Source of the DNA: SFDP01 sp051653625
Lineage (GTDB): Bacteria; Bacillota; Clostridia; Lachnospirales; Lachnospiraceae
Length of the DNA: 16,745 nt
Assembly: GCA_051653625.1 (NCBI GenBank)
Contig: JBOFWM010000066.1
Coordinates: forward strand, 1-16,745
Direction: 5' to 3'
Positions 6,708 to 14,044 of this stretch are shown piece after piece. Numbering within the stretch: the first letter of the stretch is position 1; each line of letters opens with the position of its first letter. A program made the translations under genes and the position numbers. The notes beneath the pieces were generated by a model that saw only the letters and a program-made list of their open reading frames with translations, did not search any database and was not told where the DNA came from.

Positions 6708-7148
6708 TTAATGTGTTGCTTCGCTGCTGGTAACTGTCTGTGTTTCCGATTTGCTACCACTGTAAGCTTTGATTGTTGCCTGCACACGATAAGAGTAGCC
6801 CTTGCTTACGTTATATGTTTCAGTAAGGTTTGTGCTGTGCGAGTCACTTTCAGCCGTAAAAGTTTTCAGCGTAACCCATCGACCACTTTTGTACTGCTGT
6901 AGGTTTGCACTGATTTCTACACGGGTTGCAAGATTATCGTAACCATACACCGAGCATTTTACTGTTGCCACACCGTTGGAGTCAATGTAAAGACTTCCCT
7001 TTGCTTGTGCGATGTAGTCCATTCGTGGCGCAATCACAAATGTAGCTATAGATGATGGAGTAGTATCTATCTCCGCTGCCCAGGCCTGTGTGCCACAAGC
7101 GATAAGCATTAAGCAACACAAGGCAAAAGATAATATTTGTTTTCTCAT
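6708..7148 (-). CDS. Small exported DUF6147-like protein
   Basis: A 146-residue protein. The signal peptide MRKQILSFALCCLMLIACGT ends at AWAAE. The mature part has a beta-rich look: YIDSNGVATVKCSVYGYDNL, then VEISANLQQYKSGRWVTLKT, and YRVQATIKAYSGSKSETQT near the end. This repeats the pattern of DUF6147 secreted proteins seen beside ECF sigma operons (moderate certainty). I chose the ATG at 7148 rather than the longer frame because the signal peptide begins there and AGGGA sits at ribosome-site distance. That site lies in the 3' arm of the 7153-7202 hairpin, so folding could block translation. A shorter paralog is at 5632-5856. Function unknown. Confidence 0.78.
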   Translation of the reverse strand: MRKQILSFALCCLMLIACGTQAWAAEIDTTPSSIATFVIAPRMDYIAQAKGSLYIDSNGVATVKCSVYGYDNLATRVEISANLQQYKSGRWVTLKTFTAESDSHSTNLTETYNVSKGYSYRVQATIKAYSGSKSETQTVTSSEATH

Positions 7149-7152
7149 AAAG

Positions 7153-7202
7153 AATCCCTGCTTTCTTCGTTGATACAATACCAACGAAAGAAAAGAGGGA
7201 TT
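7153..7202 (-). promoter_or_regulatory. Leader hairpin covering the ribosome site of the DUF6147-like gene
   Basis: AATCCCTGCTTTCTTCGTTG (7153-7172) pairs with CAACGAAAGAAAAGAGGGATT (7182-7202) with a small bulge, around a 9-nt loop. On the minus strand it lies between the anti-sigma stop (7225) and the ATG at 7148. Its 3' arm contains the AGGGA ribosome site. It could act as an intergenic processing or attenuator structure, or hold the sigma-dependent promoter. A second copy with identical flank is at 4659-4706. Confidence 0.6.
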
Positions 7203-7224
7203 TGTGACACTTAAAAAATAAATT

Positions 7225-7905
7225 TTATTTTTTTATAATACTTTCTGCCATTTTAAGCAATTCGCTTTCATTGCTACGGCTAATTAAATGATAAAAATTG
7301 AAATTATCATTCCAATAAAGCTGGGTAGTACCTTTGTTTAAGAGTGTGTAAACCTCTTGCGAACCAATCATAATCCTGTTTGGTTCTATATCTTTTGTAT
7401 CAAAAATAAATTCGCTTTGTGTTGTTAATTGCTGGGAGTATAGAATTTCAACGCCATCTTCGTGTAGGTATCGAATGGTATTTTCATATTGATCACTTTG
7501 CCTGTCAACGACTTCAAAACCCTGTGGAATATAAGTGGGATCAACCGGTATCAATACATCATGGTCTGCATTTTCCTCACTGCCAATTACAATAGAGGTC
7601 AGTTCCTCCCATACGGTAGTGACAAATTCAAAGAATCGAATACGGTAGGCTTCCACACTCATAACTGTTCCAAAAGCCATGGACAGCACAATAACAAAAA
7701 CAGCAGCGGCAGTTTTCATCTGTCTAACAAACACTCTCATAGTAGGAGTGCGACGCTCGTGTTTGAGCAGTGCTGCCATTTTGCGGTTAAACCGCCTTGA
7801 AAACTTATGGTGCAATTTATCTTCGGGTGGGATATTAGAAAGCATAGCCTTTTCTGTTTGTGGCATATTTGCGTACAAAAAATCATCATCAATTATCCAG
7901 CTCAT
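7225..7905 (-). CDS. DUF4367 membrane anti-sigma factor
   Basis: A 226-residue protein. Residues 1-62 are cytosolic and would bind the sigma factor. One membrane segment spans about 66-84 (AAAVFVIVLSMAFGTVM). The outer part has IPVDPTYIPQGFEVVD and ends LYWNDNFNFYHLISRSN...ELLKMAESIIKK, the normal DUF4367 pattern. The ATG overlaps the sigma stop as ATGA, so synthesis of the two is coupled. By family knowledge it holds the ECF sigma at the membrane until an outside signal releases it. The exported-protein modules downstream are the likely targets or signal partners. Confidence 0.86.
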   Translation of the reverse strand: MSWIIDDDFLYANMPQTEKAMLSNIPPEDKLHHKFSRRFNRKMAALLKHERRTPTMRVFVRQMKTAAAVFVIVLSMAFGTVMSVEAYRIRFFEFVTTVWEELTSIVIGSEENADHDVLIPVDPTYIPQGFEVVDRQSDQYENTIRYLHEDGVEILYSQQLTTQSEFIFDTKDIEPNRIMIGSQEVYTLLNKGTTQLYWNDNFNFYHLISRSNESELLKMAESIIKK

Positions 7906-8435
7906 TCTGTGTCACCCTCTTTCTGCAGCAACTGCGCTAATTTTTTCTTTGCACGAGAAATTCGCTTGCGGACATTTTCTTCTGTAATATTTAGAATAGC
8001 AGAGATTTCAGAGTCGCTGTATCCTTGTGAGAATTTTAGACGGAGCACGGTGGAGTAGTTGACTGGCAGTTTTTCATAAACAGCGGTCAGTTCATCTGTT
8101 TCTGCATAGTTTTCCACATGGGTATCAGCTACATAAATTTCAAGCTCATCATAGGAGAGTGTAGATTCCTTCTTTTGCTTGCGGTAGATGTCGATTGCGA
8201 TGTGCTCTGTAATAACAACGAGAAAAGCCCGTGTTTTGTGACACTCATTTTCATTTATTTTTTCTAAATGGTTAATAATTCTAATAAAAGCCTGATGTAC
8301 AGCATCTTCGGAGGTATGTACATTTTTCAAAACTCGATTTGCGGCATAATACATGGTTTGTTTATAAGCAAGATAAATGCGTTCAAACTTACGCTTATCT
8401 TCCTCCGATTCTATCATAGCCAAGTAAAAAAGCAT
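7902..8435 (-). CDS. ECF-type RNA polymerase sigma factor
   Basis: A 177-residue protein. Region 2 spans about 15-85 (YKQTMYYAANRVL, EDAVHQAFIRIINHL, TEHIAIDIYRKQKK). Region 4 spans about 120-168 (LPVNYSTVLRLKFSQGYSDS, then EISAILNITEENVRKRISRA). The short linker and lack of regions 1 and 3 are ECF features. The open frame extends 51 codons further upstream, but I chose ATG 8435 because GTGAGGGGTGAG lies just before it and the longer N-terminus is not sigma-like and crosses a terminator-like hairpin. It overlaps the anti-sigma gene by 4 bp. It probably directs transcription of the exported modules and possibly itself. Confidence 0.9.
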   Translation of the reverse strand: MLFYLAMIESEEDKRKFERIYLAYKQTMYYAANRVLKNVHTSEDAVHQAFIRIINHLEKINENECHKTRAFLVVITEHIAIDIYRKQKKESTLSYDELEIYVADTHVENYAETDELTAVYEKLPVNYSTVLRLKFSQGYSDSEISAILNITEENVRKRISRAKKKLAQLLQKEGDTE

Positions 8436-8450
8436 TTTCTCACCCCTCAC

Positions 8451-8478
8451 AAAAAAGAGATGGTACTGTGACCATCTC
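8451..8478 (-). terminator. Terminator-like hairpin in the sigma operon leader
   Basis: GAGATGGT and ACCATCTC (8457-8464, 8471-8478) form an 8-bp stem with a 6-nt loop. On the minus strand a TTTTTT run follows, and the sigma ribosome site comes directly after it. Any transcript starting upstream would have to pass it, so it acts as an attenuator or shields the operon from outside transcription. Confidence 0.6.
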
Positions 8479-8493
8479 AAAACATTTTTGGTC

Positions 8494-8523
8494 AAGCTCT
8501 CGACATTGTTCGAGGGCTTTTTA
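8494..8523 (+). terminator. Plus-strand terminator hairpin
   Basis: AAGCTCTCGA (8494-8503) and TCGAGGGCTT (8510-8519) pair with one mismatch around CATTGT, followed by TTTTTAT. It lies back to back with the minus-strand hairpin at 8451-8478, so it probably insulates the sigma operon from the plus-strand operon starting near 8600. Confidence 0.6.
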
Positions 8524-8647
8524 TATATTTTACCACACAGACACAGTGGCTTCAATCTGCAAATTGTGAAAAAATCCAGTAAAATCAAGGCTTGTGGCGT
8601 TTCGCAAACGCCTAAATAGAAGATTTAAATAGGAGGGAGGTGAGAGA

Positions 8648-8770
8648 ATGGATACGAAAATCTTCAATGCACTTAATACAGTAAGCGTAGGATGTGGAAT
8701 ATTTGCATTAGTGGCAATATGGTACGGATTCAAGTCTGTGACAAAGGGATTGAGTGCACTGGTAAGGTAA
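8648..8770 (+). CDS. 40-residue single-helix membrane peptide, unrecognised
   Basis: The peptide begins MDTKIFNALNTVSVGCGIFA, continues LVAIWYGFKSV and ends KGLSALVR. The hydrophobic stretch at about 11-28 would cross a membrane once. A long GGAGGGAGGTGAGAGA ribosome site precedes the ATG, which supports a real gene despite its size. It is the first gene on the plus strand after the back-to-back terminators, and a decayed DUF6061-like gene follows. Small helix peptides in this position occur in clostridial conjugative elements (compare Maff2 proteins), but the match is not good enough to name it. Confidence 0.55.
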   Translation: MDTKIFNALNTVSVGCGIFALVAIWYGFKSVTKGLSALVR

Positions 8771-8823
8771 GGTACTTCTGGCAATATAGATTTTAAATTA
8801 ACTGGAATAGACAAGGAGAGTGT

Positions 8824-9068
8824 ATGAGATAAAATCAATTTATGCGGAGTATAATCAGAATTGTAACAGCATTGATATTACGAGTATGGAGAACATTTTA
8901 CTACGAATTGATTGTAATAAGGCAGAGGGGTGAATCAGGACAACACCTGGTTCTCAATGCTCCTTAAATGCACTTGCAATTGATGAACCATTAGAATATG
9001 CAAGGTTGATGCTGGATGAAGAAATGCAGATGTGGGTGGATGCAGAGGATAGTTTGGAATTGTGGTAA
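8824..9068 (+). pseudogene. Decayed DUF6061-like small protein gene
   Basis: AAGGAG (8813-8818) sits at ideal distance from ATG 8824, but that frame stops after two codons. One base over, a frame reads YEIKSIYAEYNQN, then NILLRIDCNKAEG, meets TGA at 8931-8933, and continues in the same frame as TTPGSQCSLNALAIDEPLEY and further to DAEDSLELW, ending at 9068. I infer a lost base just after the start and a CGA-to-TGA change. The pattern (short beta strands, then SLNALAIDEPLEYARLML) resembles DUF6061 proteins of Lachnospiraceae elements; the name has moderate certainty, the double lesion good certainty. Confidence 0.62.
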
Positions 9069-9100
9069 AGCTGAATAAAATAAGGTGGATATTATTTTTG

Positions 9101-9150
9101 ATATATGCTATTATGGTTTTGAAATGAAACCATAATAGCATATATTTTGC
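9101..9150 (+). terminator. Perfect long inverted repeat, terminator or operator
   Basis: ATATATGCTATTATGGTTT (9101-9119) and its exact complement (9127-9145) make a 19-bp stem with a 7-nt loop, then TTTGCG. It lies between the decayed DUF6061-like gene and the winged-helix gene. A terminator is the simple reading. Because it is only about 25 bp upstream of the winged-helix start codon, it could also be an operator for that protein. Confidence 0.62.
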
Positions 9151-9169
9151 GTAATGAGGAAATGTTAGA

Positions 9170-9433
9170 ATGAATGAAGTATTTGGATTTATAAATGACA
9201 AAACAAAGGTGTTAAACATATTAAAAGAAAATCAATTAGAGATAGACGGCAAAAGCGTTTGCCCATTAAATCAGCAGGAAATAGCTGGGTTAGTGCCATG
9301 TGGAAAATTGAAAGTTAATCAGATGATAAAAGAATTGGTGCAGGATGGATATGTGCAGATGGTACATGCTAAAGGAAGGTATTTATTGACAGACAAAGGA
9401 AATGATATTTTGAAGAAAATGTCATTTAAGTAG
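9170..9433 (+). CDS. Small winged-helix DNA-binding protein
   Basis: An 87-residue protein forming one winged helix-turn-helix: NQQEIAGLVPCGKLKVNQMI is the helix-turn-helix (about 38-57), followed by KELVQDGYVQMVHAKGRYLL as the wing, and a short LTDKGNDILKKM helix. The pattern fits MarR/DeoR-like small regulators. A GAGGAAA ribosome site precedes the ATG. Its stop codon TAG is the first TAG of a 10-12-bp tandem repeat array that leads into the AlbA_2 gene. It is the likely local regulator of the downstream operon, either at those repeats or at the palindrome just upstream; this is inferred from position. Confidence 0.75.
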   Translation: MNEVFGFINDKTKVLNILKENQLEIDGKSVCPLNQQEIAGLVPCGKLKVNQMIKELVQDGYVQMVHAKGRYLLTDKGNDILKKMSFK

Positions 9434-9550
9434 CTGAAGATAATTGGAAATAGACTTTAGTTAGCCTGAAATAGTCCGAAATAGCCCAAGATAGTATGAA
9501 ATAGCTCAAGATTAGTCCAAGATTTAGCTTAAGATTAGTCTAAGAAGAAA
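9431..9550 (+). repeat. Tandem 10-12-bp TAG repeats, about 11 units
   Basis: Units run head to tail: TAGCTGAAGA, TAATTGGAAA, TAGACTTTAGT, TAGCCTGAAA, TAGTCCGAAA, TAGCCCAAGA, TAGTATGAAA, TAGCTCAAGAT, TAGTCCAAGATT, TAGCTTAAGAT, TAGTCTAAGA. The consensus is TAGYCYRARA. Spacing of about one helical turn would put each copy on the same DNA face. They fill the whole gap between the winged-helix gene and the ribosome site of the AlbA_2 gene. Possible uses are a multi-site operator, or a length-variable stretch altering expression. Confidence 0.8.
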
Positions 9551-9559
9551 GGATTGTAG

Positions 9560-10947
9560 ATGATATATACAGACGAACAACTTATTGAAAAAATAAAGGA
9601 AATGATCATCAAATTTGAAGATGAGGTGGTTGAATTCAAAGAAGCGCGTACTAGTTATTCCTTTAAAGATATTGGTAAGTATTTTTCAGCACTTGGAAAT
9701 GAAGCCAATATAAGAGGGAAAAAGGATGCATGGCTTATTTTTGGAGTCGATAATAAACGAAATATATGATTTACAAATAGACAATCACCGTATTGTTGCC
9801 TTTCAGATTCCACCTGCAACGAGGGGAATCCCTACTACATGGAATGGTGCAGCCTATGCACGAGAAGATGAATGATATTGAAATTCTTAATAAAGCAGGA
9901 TTGCTTATAAAAGGAAAAGTGACAAATACAGCACTGATTTTATTGGGAAAGGAAGAGTCTTCATACTTGTTTGATGGATTCATTCCAAGGATTACTTGGA
10001 CGTTATATAATGGTAATGGTACAGCAAAAGCTTATGAGCATTTTGATATGCCATTATTATTGGCAGTAGATAAGACCTATGCAAAGATTCGTAATGAAAA
10101 ATACAGATATATTGCAGGACAACAGACGTTGTTCCCAGATGAAACGTATCAATACGATCAGGATGTAGTGAAAGAAATTTTAAATAACTGTATTGCCCAT
10201 TCCAATTATCAGTTATGTGGGAAGATAAATGTAGAGGAATTTGAAGATAGACTTGTTTTCATGAATGAGGGGAATTTTATTCCTGAAACGGTAGAACAGG
10301 CATTAGAAGAAGGTTATAAGTCGCCGTATTATAGAAATACGTTTTTATGTAGGGCAATGGTTAATTTGTATATGATTGATACGAATTCTATGGGAATTCC
10401 AATGATGTATCAGATACAGCGAGAAAAATGCTTTCCATTGCCAACATATGATCTGGAAAATCCAAGCAGGGTAAAGGTTACACTCTATGGGAAAATATTA
10501 GATAAAAATTACACGCAATTATTGAAATCCAATGGGGACTTGGACCTGCAAATAGTATTTTGGCTTGATAAGGTTCAAAAGCACGAGACCATCTCGAAAG
10601 AAAGCTATGATGAAATAAAGAAGCTTGGACTAGTAGAAGGCAGATATCCGAATGTTTTTGTATCGTATAAAGTAGCTAATATGGTAGGACAGCAGACCGA
10701 GTACATTAAAAATAAAGGTCTTAGCAATGACGTGTACAAAAAAATAATAGTAAACGCATTAGAGACAATGGATAGAGCAAGTGTGACTGAACTTAAGCAA
10801 ATTCTAGTTGGGGCATTGCCTGCAATTTTGGATGATAAGCAGCAGTCAAAAAAAGTATCTAATATCTTGCAGGCTATGAAGCGTGAGGGGATGGCGGATG
10901 TTGAAGGTACTGGACATGCTGCAAGGTGGTATTTGGTGAAAAAGTGA
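9560..10947 (+). pseudogene. AlbA_2 (Schlafen-like)/GHKL ATP-binding protein, broken by two deletions
   Basis: Three frames together spell one known architecture. From 9560: AlbA_2 N-terminus (EDEVVEFKEARTSYSFKDIG, FSALGNEAN, WLIFGV), stopping at 9769. From about 9760: a second frame with IYDLQIDNHRIVAFQIPPAT and GIPTTWNGAAYARE, stopping near 9878. From ATG 9868 to 10947 (359 residues): LNKAGLLIKGKVTNTALILL, a GHKL-like ATP-binding region (VVKEILNNCIAHSNYQ, EEFEDRLVFMNEGNFIP), and a C-terminal winged helix. Segments normally lying between these blocks are absent, so at least two internal deletions occurred. The 9868 frame might still make a truncated ATP-binding protein. The family is common in mobile elements and defence loci; the helicase gene starts 23 bp later. 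Confidence 0.8.
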
Positions 10948-10970
10948 TTGTTTGAAGGGAGCATTTGCAT

Positions 10971-13403
10971 ATGAATGATTGGAAGCAACGGTTAATTTCG
11001 TATATTGAAAAAATGAATGACAGCGTTGGTATAGATAATGCTTTTTCGATGCTATCCGAAGAAATAATCAGAATAAAAAAAGAAGAGAGTGCAAAACCAG
11101 AACAAGTAAAAATGAAATGTGATATTGATAAGAAATCAATGTCACTAGATGATTTTATACAACTTTACCGAGAATTATTCTATGGTAGGCAGGATGTGTT
11201 TGCTACCAGGTGGGATAATGTAAAAGCGGGAACGCATGGATATGCTCCAAAATGTAAAAACGAGTGGGTAGATGGGATTTGTGGTAAAAAACAGAAAATA
11301 AAAGGAGCGTGCAAAAAGTGCGTATACAAAGAGAATCAGCCGATAGCCGATATTCAGTTTAAAAATCATTTTACAGGAGTTGGACGAAATGCAATCACGT
11401 TGGGCATATATCCATTGTTAGAAAATGAAACATGCAAATTTCTTGCGATAGATTTTGACAAAGGTAATTGGAAATCAGAAATTTTTGCAGCAAAAGAAGT
11501 GTATCGGGAATATGGCATTGAAAGTTATATTGAAAGATCCAGATCGGGAAATGGTGGACATCTATGGATTTTCTTTGAAGATGAAATTGAATCAAAAACA
11601 GCAAGAACATTGGGAATTAAGGTACTTGAAACAGCAATGAACAGAATGGGGATTATGAAATTTGATTCATTTGATCGTCTCTTTCCAAATCAGGACAGAA
11701 TGCCACAGGGGGGATATGGAAATTTAATTGCACTACCATTACAGAGGCAGGCTGTAGAGAATCAGAACTCCGTATTTGTTGATGATTCATTTCAGATGTA
11801 TTCTAGTCAAACGTCATTATTACAGAGTATTATTAGATACACCAAGGATGAAGTAATGGAAGTCCTGGGGAGATTTCCAACAGTTATTCTTGATAATATA
11901 AACGAGAAAGAAATTGATGAAGAAGACAAGTCCATTCCATGGGAGAAAAAAACAACAGAAAAACGCCCATCTGATTTACCGGAGAAACTCGATGTTGTAC
12001 TATATGATAAAATTTATATCGATAAATCAGCATTACATCCGTTTTTGAAAAAGAAATTGATAGGATTAACGGTTTTTCATAATCCGGAATATTTTTTGGC
12101 TAGGAATATGAGGAAAAGCGTGCTGGATATTCCTATGTGGATTCAATGTTTTGAGGAAGATAATGATTATCTGATGATTCCCATTGGATGTATGGACACG
12201 GTAGTTGATATATGTGCTACATATGAGGTAAGCATAAATGCGGTAGACAAGCGATTTACAGGACATAATATTGAAGCATCTTTTTATGGCGATTTGAGAC
12301 CAAAACAGTTAGAGGCCATAGAAGAATTACTGGCTCACGATAATGGGATTTTACATGCGAATACAGCCTTCGGGAAAACAATAACAGCAATTGCATTGAT
12401 TGCGGAACGTAAAATAAATACATTGATTATTGTTGACAGGGTTGATCTTATGAAACAATGGTGCGAGCGTTTGTCAGTATTCTTAAATATACCTAAAAAT
12501 GAAATTGGAATGATTGGTGGAGGAAAGAAACATCCCACAGGAAATATTGATGTTGCTGTGAGTCAGAGCCTATACCATAATAATACGGTTTCGGATTTGG
12601 TGAAGGGATACGGACAAATAATTTGTGATGAATGTCATCATGTCTCAGCGGTGGGATTTGAACAAATATTAAAAACAAGTCCTGCTAAGTACAAATATGG
12701 ATTGACTGCAACTTTGAAACGTAAAGATGGAAAAGAACGTATTGTTTTGATGCAATTGGGACCAGTAAGGTATAAAGATTTATCAAAAATAAGTAGTGAA
12801 TTTGAGCATAAGGTTTATATACAAGAGACAAAAATCATATTACCGGACACAATTGAAGTTTCAACGACGAATGCGTTATATGATTTTCTACAATCGAATA
12901 TGCTGCGAAATAAGCAAATTATTATGGATGTTCGTAATGCACTTGATGAAAATAGATTTCCGATTATACTTACTGAGCGAAAAGAACATGTGGAATTGCT
13001 GGCAACGGAATTAGAACAATATGTAAGTGTATACAAATTGCATGGTGGATTAAAGAAGAAGGAAAAAGAATCTACAATGGAGGAATTGCTACATCTTTCA
13101 GATGATAAGAAACGTGTAGTTATAGCAACCAGTAAGTATGTAGGAGAGGGATTTGATTATCCGATTTTAGATACTTTGTTTTTGACACTTCCTATATCAT
13201 GGAGTGGAAGGGTGCGGCAGTACGCAGGTCGGTTACATAGGGATTATAATGAAAAAAGAGAAGTGAGGATTTATGATTATCTTGATTCCGATATTCAAGA
13301 CGCAATGAAAATGTACGGTAGAAGAAGCAAAGGATATCGCAGTATGGGATATGAAATAATTGAGGACACAATTAGTACTGTGGAAGGAAATAAAAATGAA
13401 TGA
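10971..13403 (+). CDS. Archaeo-eukaryotic primase-SF2 helicase fusion (TOTE conflict-type)
   Basis: An 810-residue protein. N-terminal primase domain: a cysteine set at about 95, 104, 114 and 117, then AIDFD (acidic pair at about 161/163), then RSRSGNGGHLWIFF (His at about 197) and a third element around FPNQDRMPQGGYGNLIALPL. C-terminal SF2 helicase: NTAFGKT (Walker A, Lys at about 469), ICDECHH (553-557), GLTATLKR, and QYAGRLHRDY (about 750-759). This fits the primase-helicase of TOTE conflict systems, probably acting against invading DNA. I chose ATG 10971 over TTG 10965 because AAGGGAGC is correctly spaced. All motifs are intact. It overlaps the next gene by 8 bp and heads a tight gene set with two unrecognised members. 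Confidence 0.9.
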   Translation: MNDWKQRLISYIEKMNDSVGIDNAFSMLSEEIIRIKKEESAKPEQVKMKCDIDKKSMSLDDFIQLYRELFYGRQDVFATRWDNVKAGTHGYAPKCKNEWVDGICGKKQKIKGACKKCVYKENQPIADIQFKNHFTGVGRNAITLGIYPLLENETCKFLAIDFDKGNWKSEIFAAKEVYREYGIESYIERSRSGNGGHLWIFFEDEIESKTARTLGIKVLETAMNRMGIMKFDSFDRLFPNQDRMPQGGYGNLIALPLQRQAVENQNSVFVDDSFQMYSSQTSLLQSIIRYTKDEVMEVLGRFPTVILDNINEKEIDEEDKSIPWEKKTTEKRPSDLPEKLDVVLYDKIYIDKSALHPFLKKKLIGLTVFHNPEYFLARNMRKSVLDIPMWIQCFEEDNDYLMIPIGCMDTVVDICATYEVSINAVDKRFTGHNIEASFYGDLRPKQLEAIEELLAHDNGILHANTAFGKTITAIALIAERKINTLIIVDRVDLMKQWCERLSVFLNIPKNEIGMIGGGKKHPTGNIDVAVSQSLYHNNTVSDLVKGYGQIICDECHHVSAVGFEQILKTSPAKYKYGLTATLKRKDGKERIVLMQLGPVRYKDLSKISSEFEHKVYIQETKIILPDTIEVSTTNALYDFLQSNMLRNKQIIMDVRNALDENRFPIILTERKEHVELLATELEQYVSVYKLHGGLKKKEKESTMEELLHLSDDKKRVVIATSKYVGEGFDYPILDTLFLTLPISWSGRVRQYAGRLHRDYNEKREVRIYDYLDSDIQDAMKMYGRRSKGYRSMGYEIIEDTISTVEGNKNE

Positions 13404-14013
13404 TGATAAAGTAACACTGCCAAAATCATGGCAGAACAAATTTAAAAGTGAAAAGTTAAAGGATGCAGTTGCGGATATTGGTATGTGGTTTCAGGCTCCA
13501 GATCCAATGAGCGCGGAGGGAAGAGCACGATTGAAAAGAAATGAAGCAATTTTTTGCCTGGCAGAATCTCTTTCAGTTGATTATGCATTTGAACCAAATG
13601 AGAATGGTGATTTTGAACTTATTCCAGAATCAGTTAGTCATCAGGGAATTGGATTTTCAGTCAGTTCGCTACTTGAAGGAATAGAACTGGATGTCTACTT
13701 CTTCCCATGCGACTATTCAGAAAATCCGAAGCGTAAACTACCACCCTACTCCATAAGAGTTCCAGTTGTATCTACAGCGAATGTTGAGCTGGTAAAGGAA
13801 TGTGCAGAAAAATATTTTTTGCTGCATAACGAGAAACAAATTGCAAGTATACCATTCTCGTTCTCCCGTATAGTTACATTGGAAGGGTGTTTTATTGATA
13901 ATTTTTCGAAGACAAAGAAAATTTGTAAAGCGACTGTATCTGATGGGGAGGAATACGAAATTAAGAATTGTGAGAGATTTCTTGATTTTATTAAAACTGT
14001 AGGATTGAATTAA
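13396..14013 (+). CDS. Unrecognised 205-residue protein of the primase-helicase operon
   Basis: The start at 13396 lies inside the last codons of the helicase gene, with GGAAGGAAA as ribosome site, so the two are translationally coupled. The protein is soluble with no signal peptide or membrane segment. It opens MNDDKVTLPKSWQNKFKSEK, then has DIGMWFQAPDPMSAEGRARL, an alternating strand region with VDVYFFP-like FPCDYSENPKRKLPPYSIRV, and a C-terminal part with GEEYEIKNCERFLDFIKTVG. I recognise no family and see no catalytic motif. Its fixed place between helicase and SEC-C gene points to a partner or specificity role, which is inference only. Confidence 0.82.
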   Translation: MNDDKVTLPKSWQNKFKSEKLKDAVADIGMWFQAPDPMSAEGRARLKRNEAIFCLAESLSVDYAFEPNENGDFELIPESVSHQGIGFSVSSLLEGIELDVYFFPCDYSENPKRKLPPYSIRVPVVSTANVELVKECAEKYFLLHNEKQIASIPFSFSRIVTLEGCFIDNFSKTKKICKATVSDGEEYEIKNCERFLDFIKTVGLN

Positions 14014-14044
14014 AAAAATAATACGAAAATACGGAGGTACATGA

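Noticed and set aside
8436..8588. 51-codon extension of the sigma factor
   Set aside because: It crosses two hairpins, is not sigma-like, and ATG 8435 has the strong ribosome site.
8530..8838. Minus-strand open frame opposite the 40-residue peptide gene
   Set aside because: No ribosome site, low-complexity composition, and it runs through terminator sequence and the opposite-strand gene.
9431..9550. Possible CRISPR array
   Set aside because: Units are 10-12 bp and directly adjacent with no unique spacers, and no cas genes are present.
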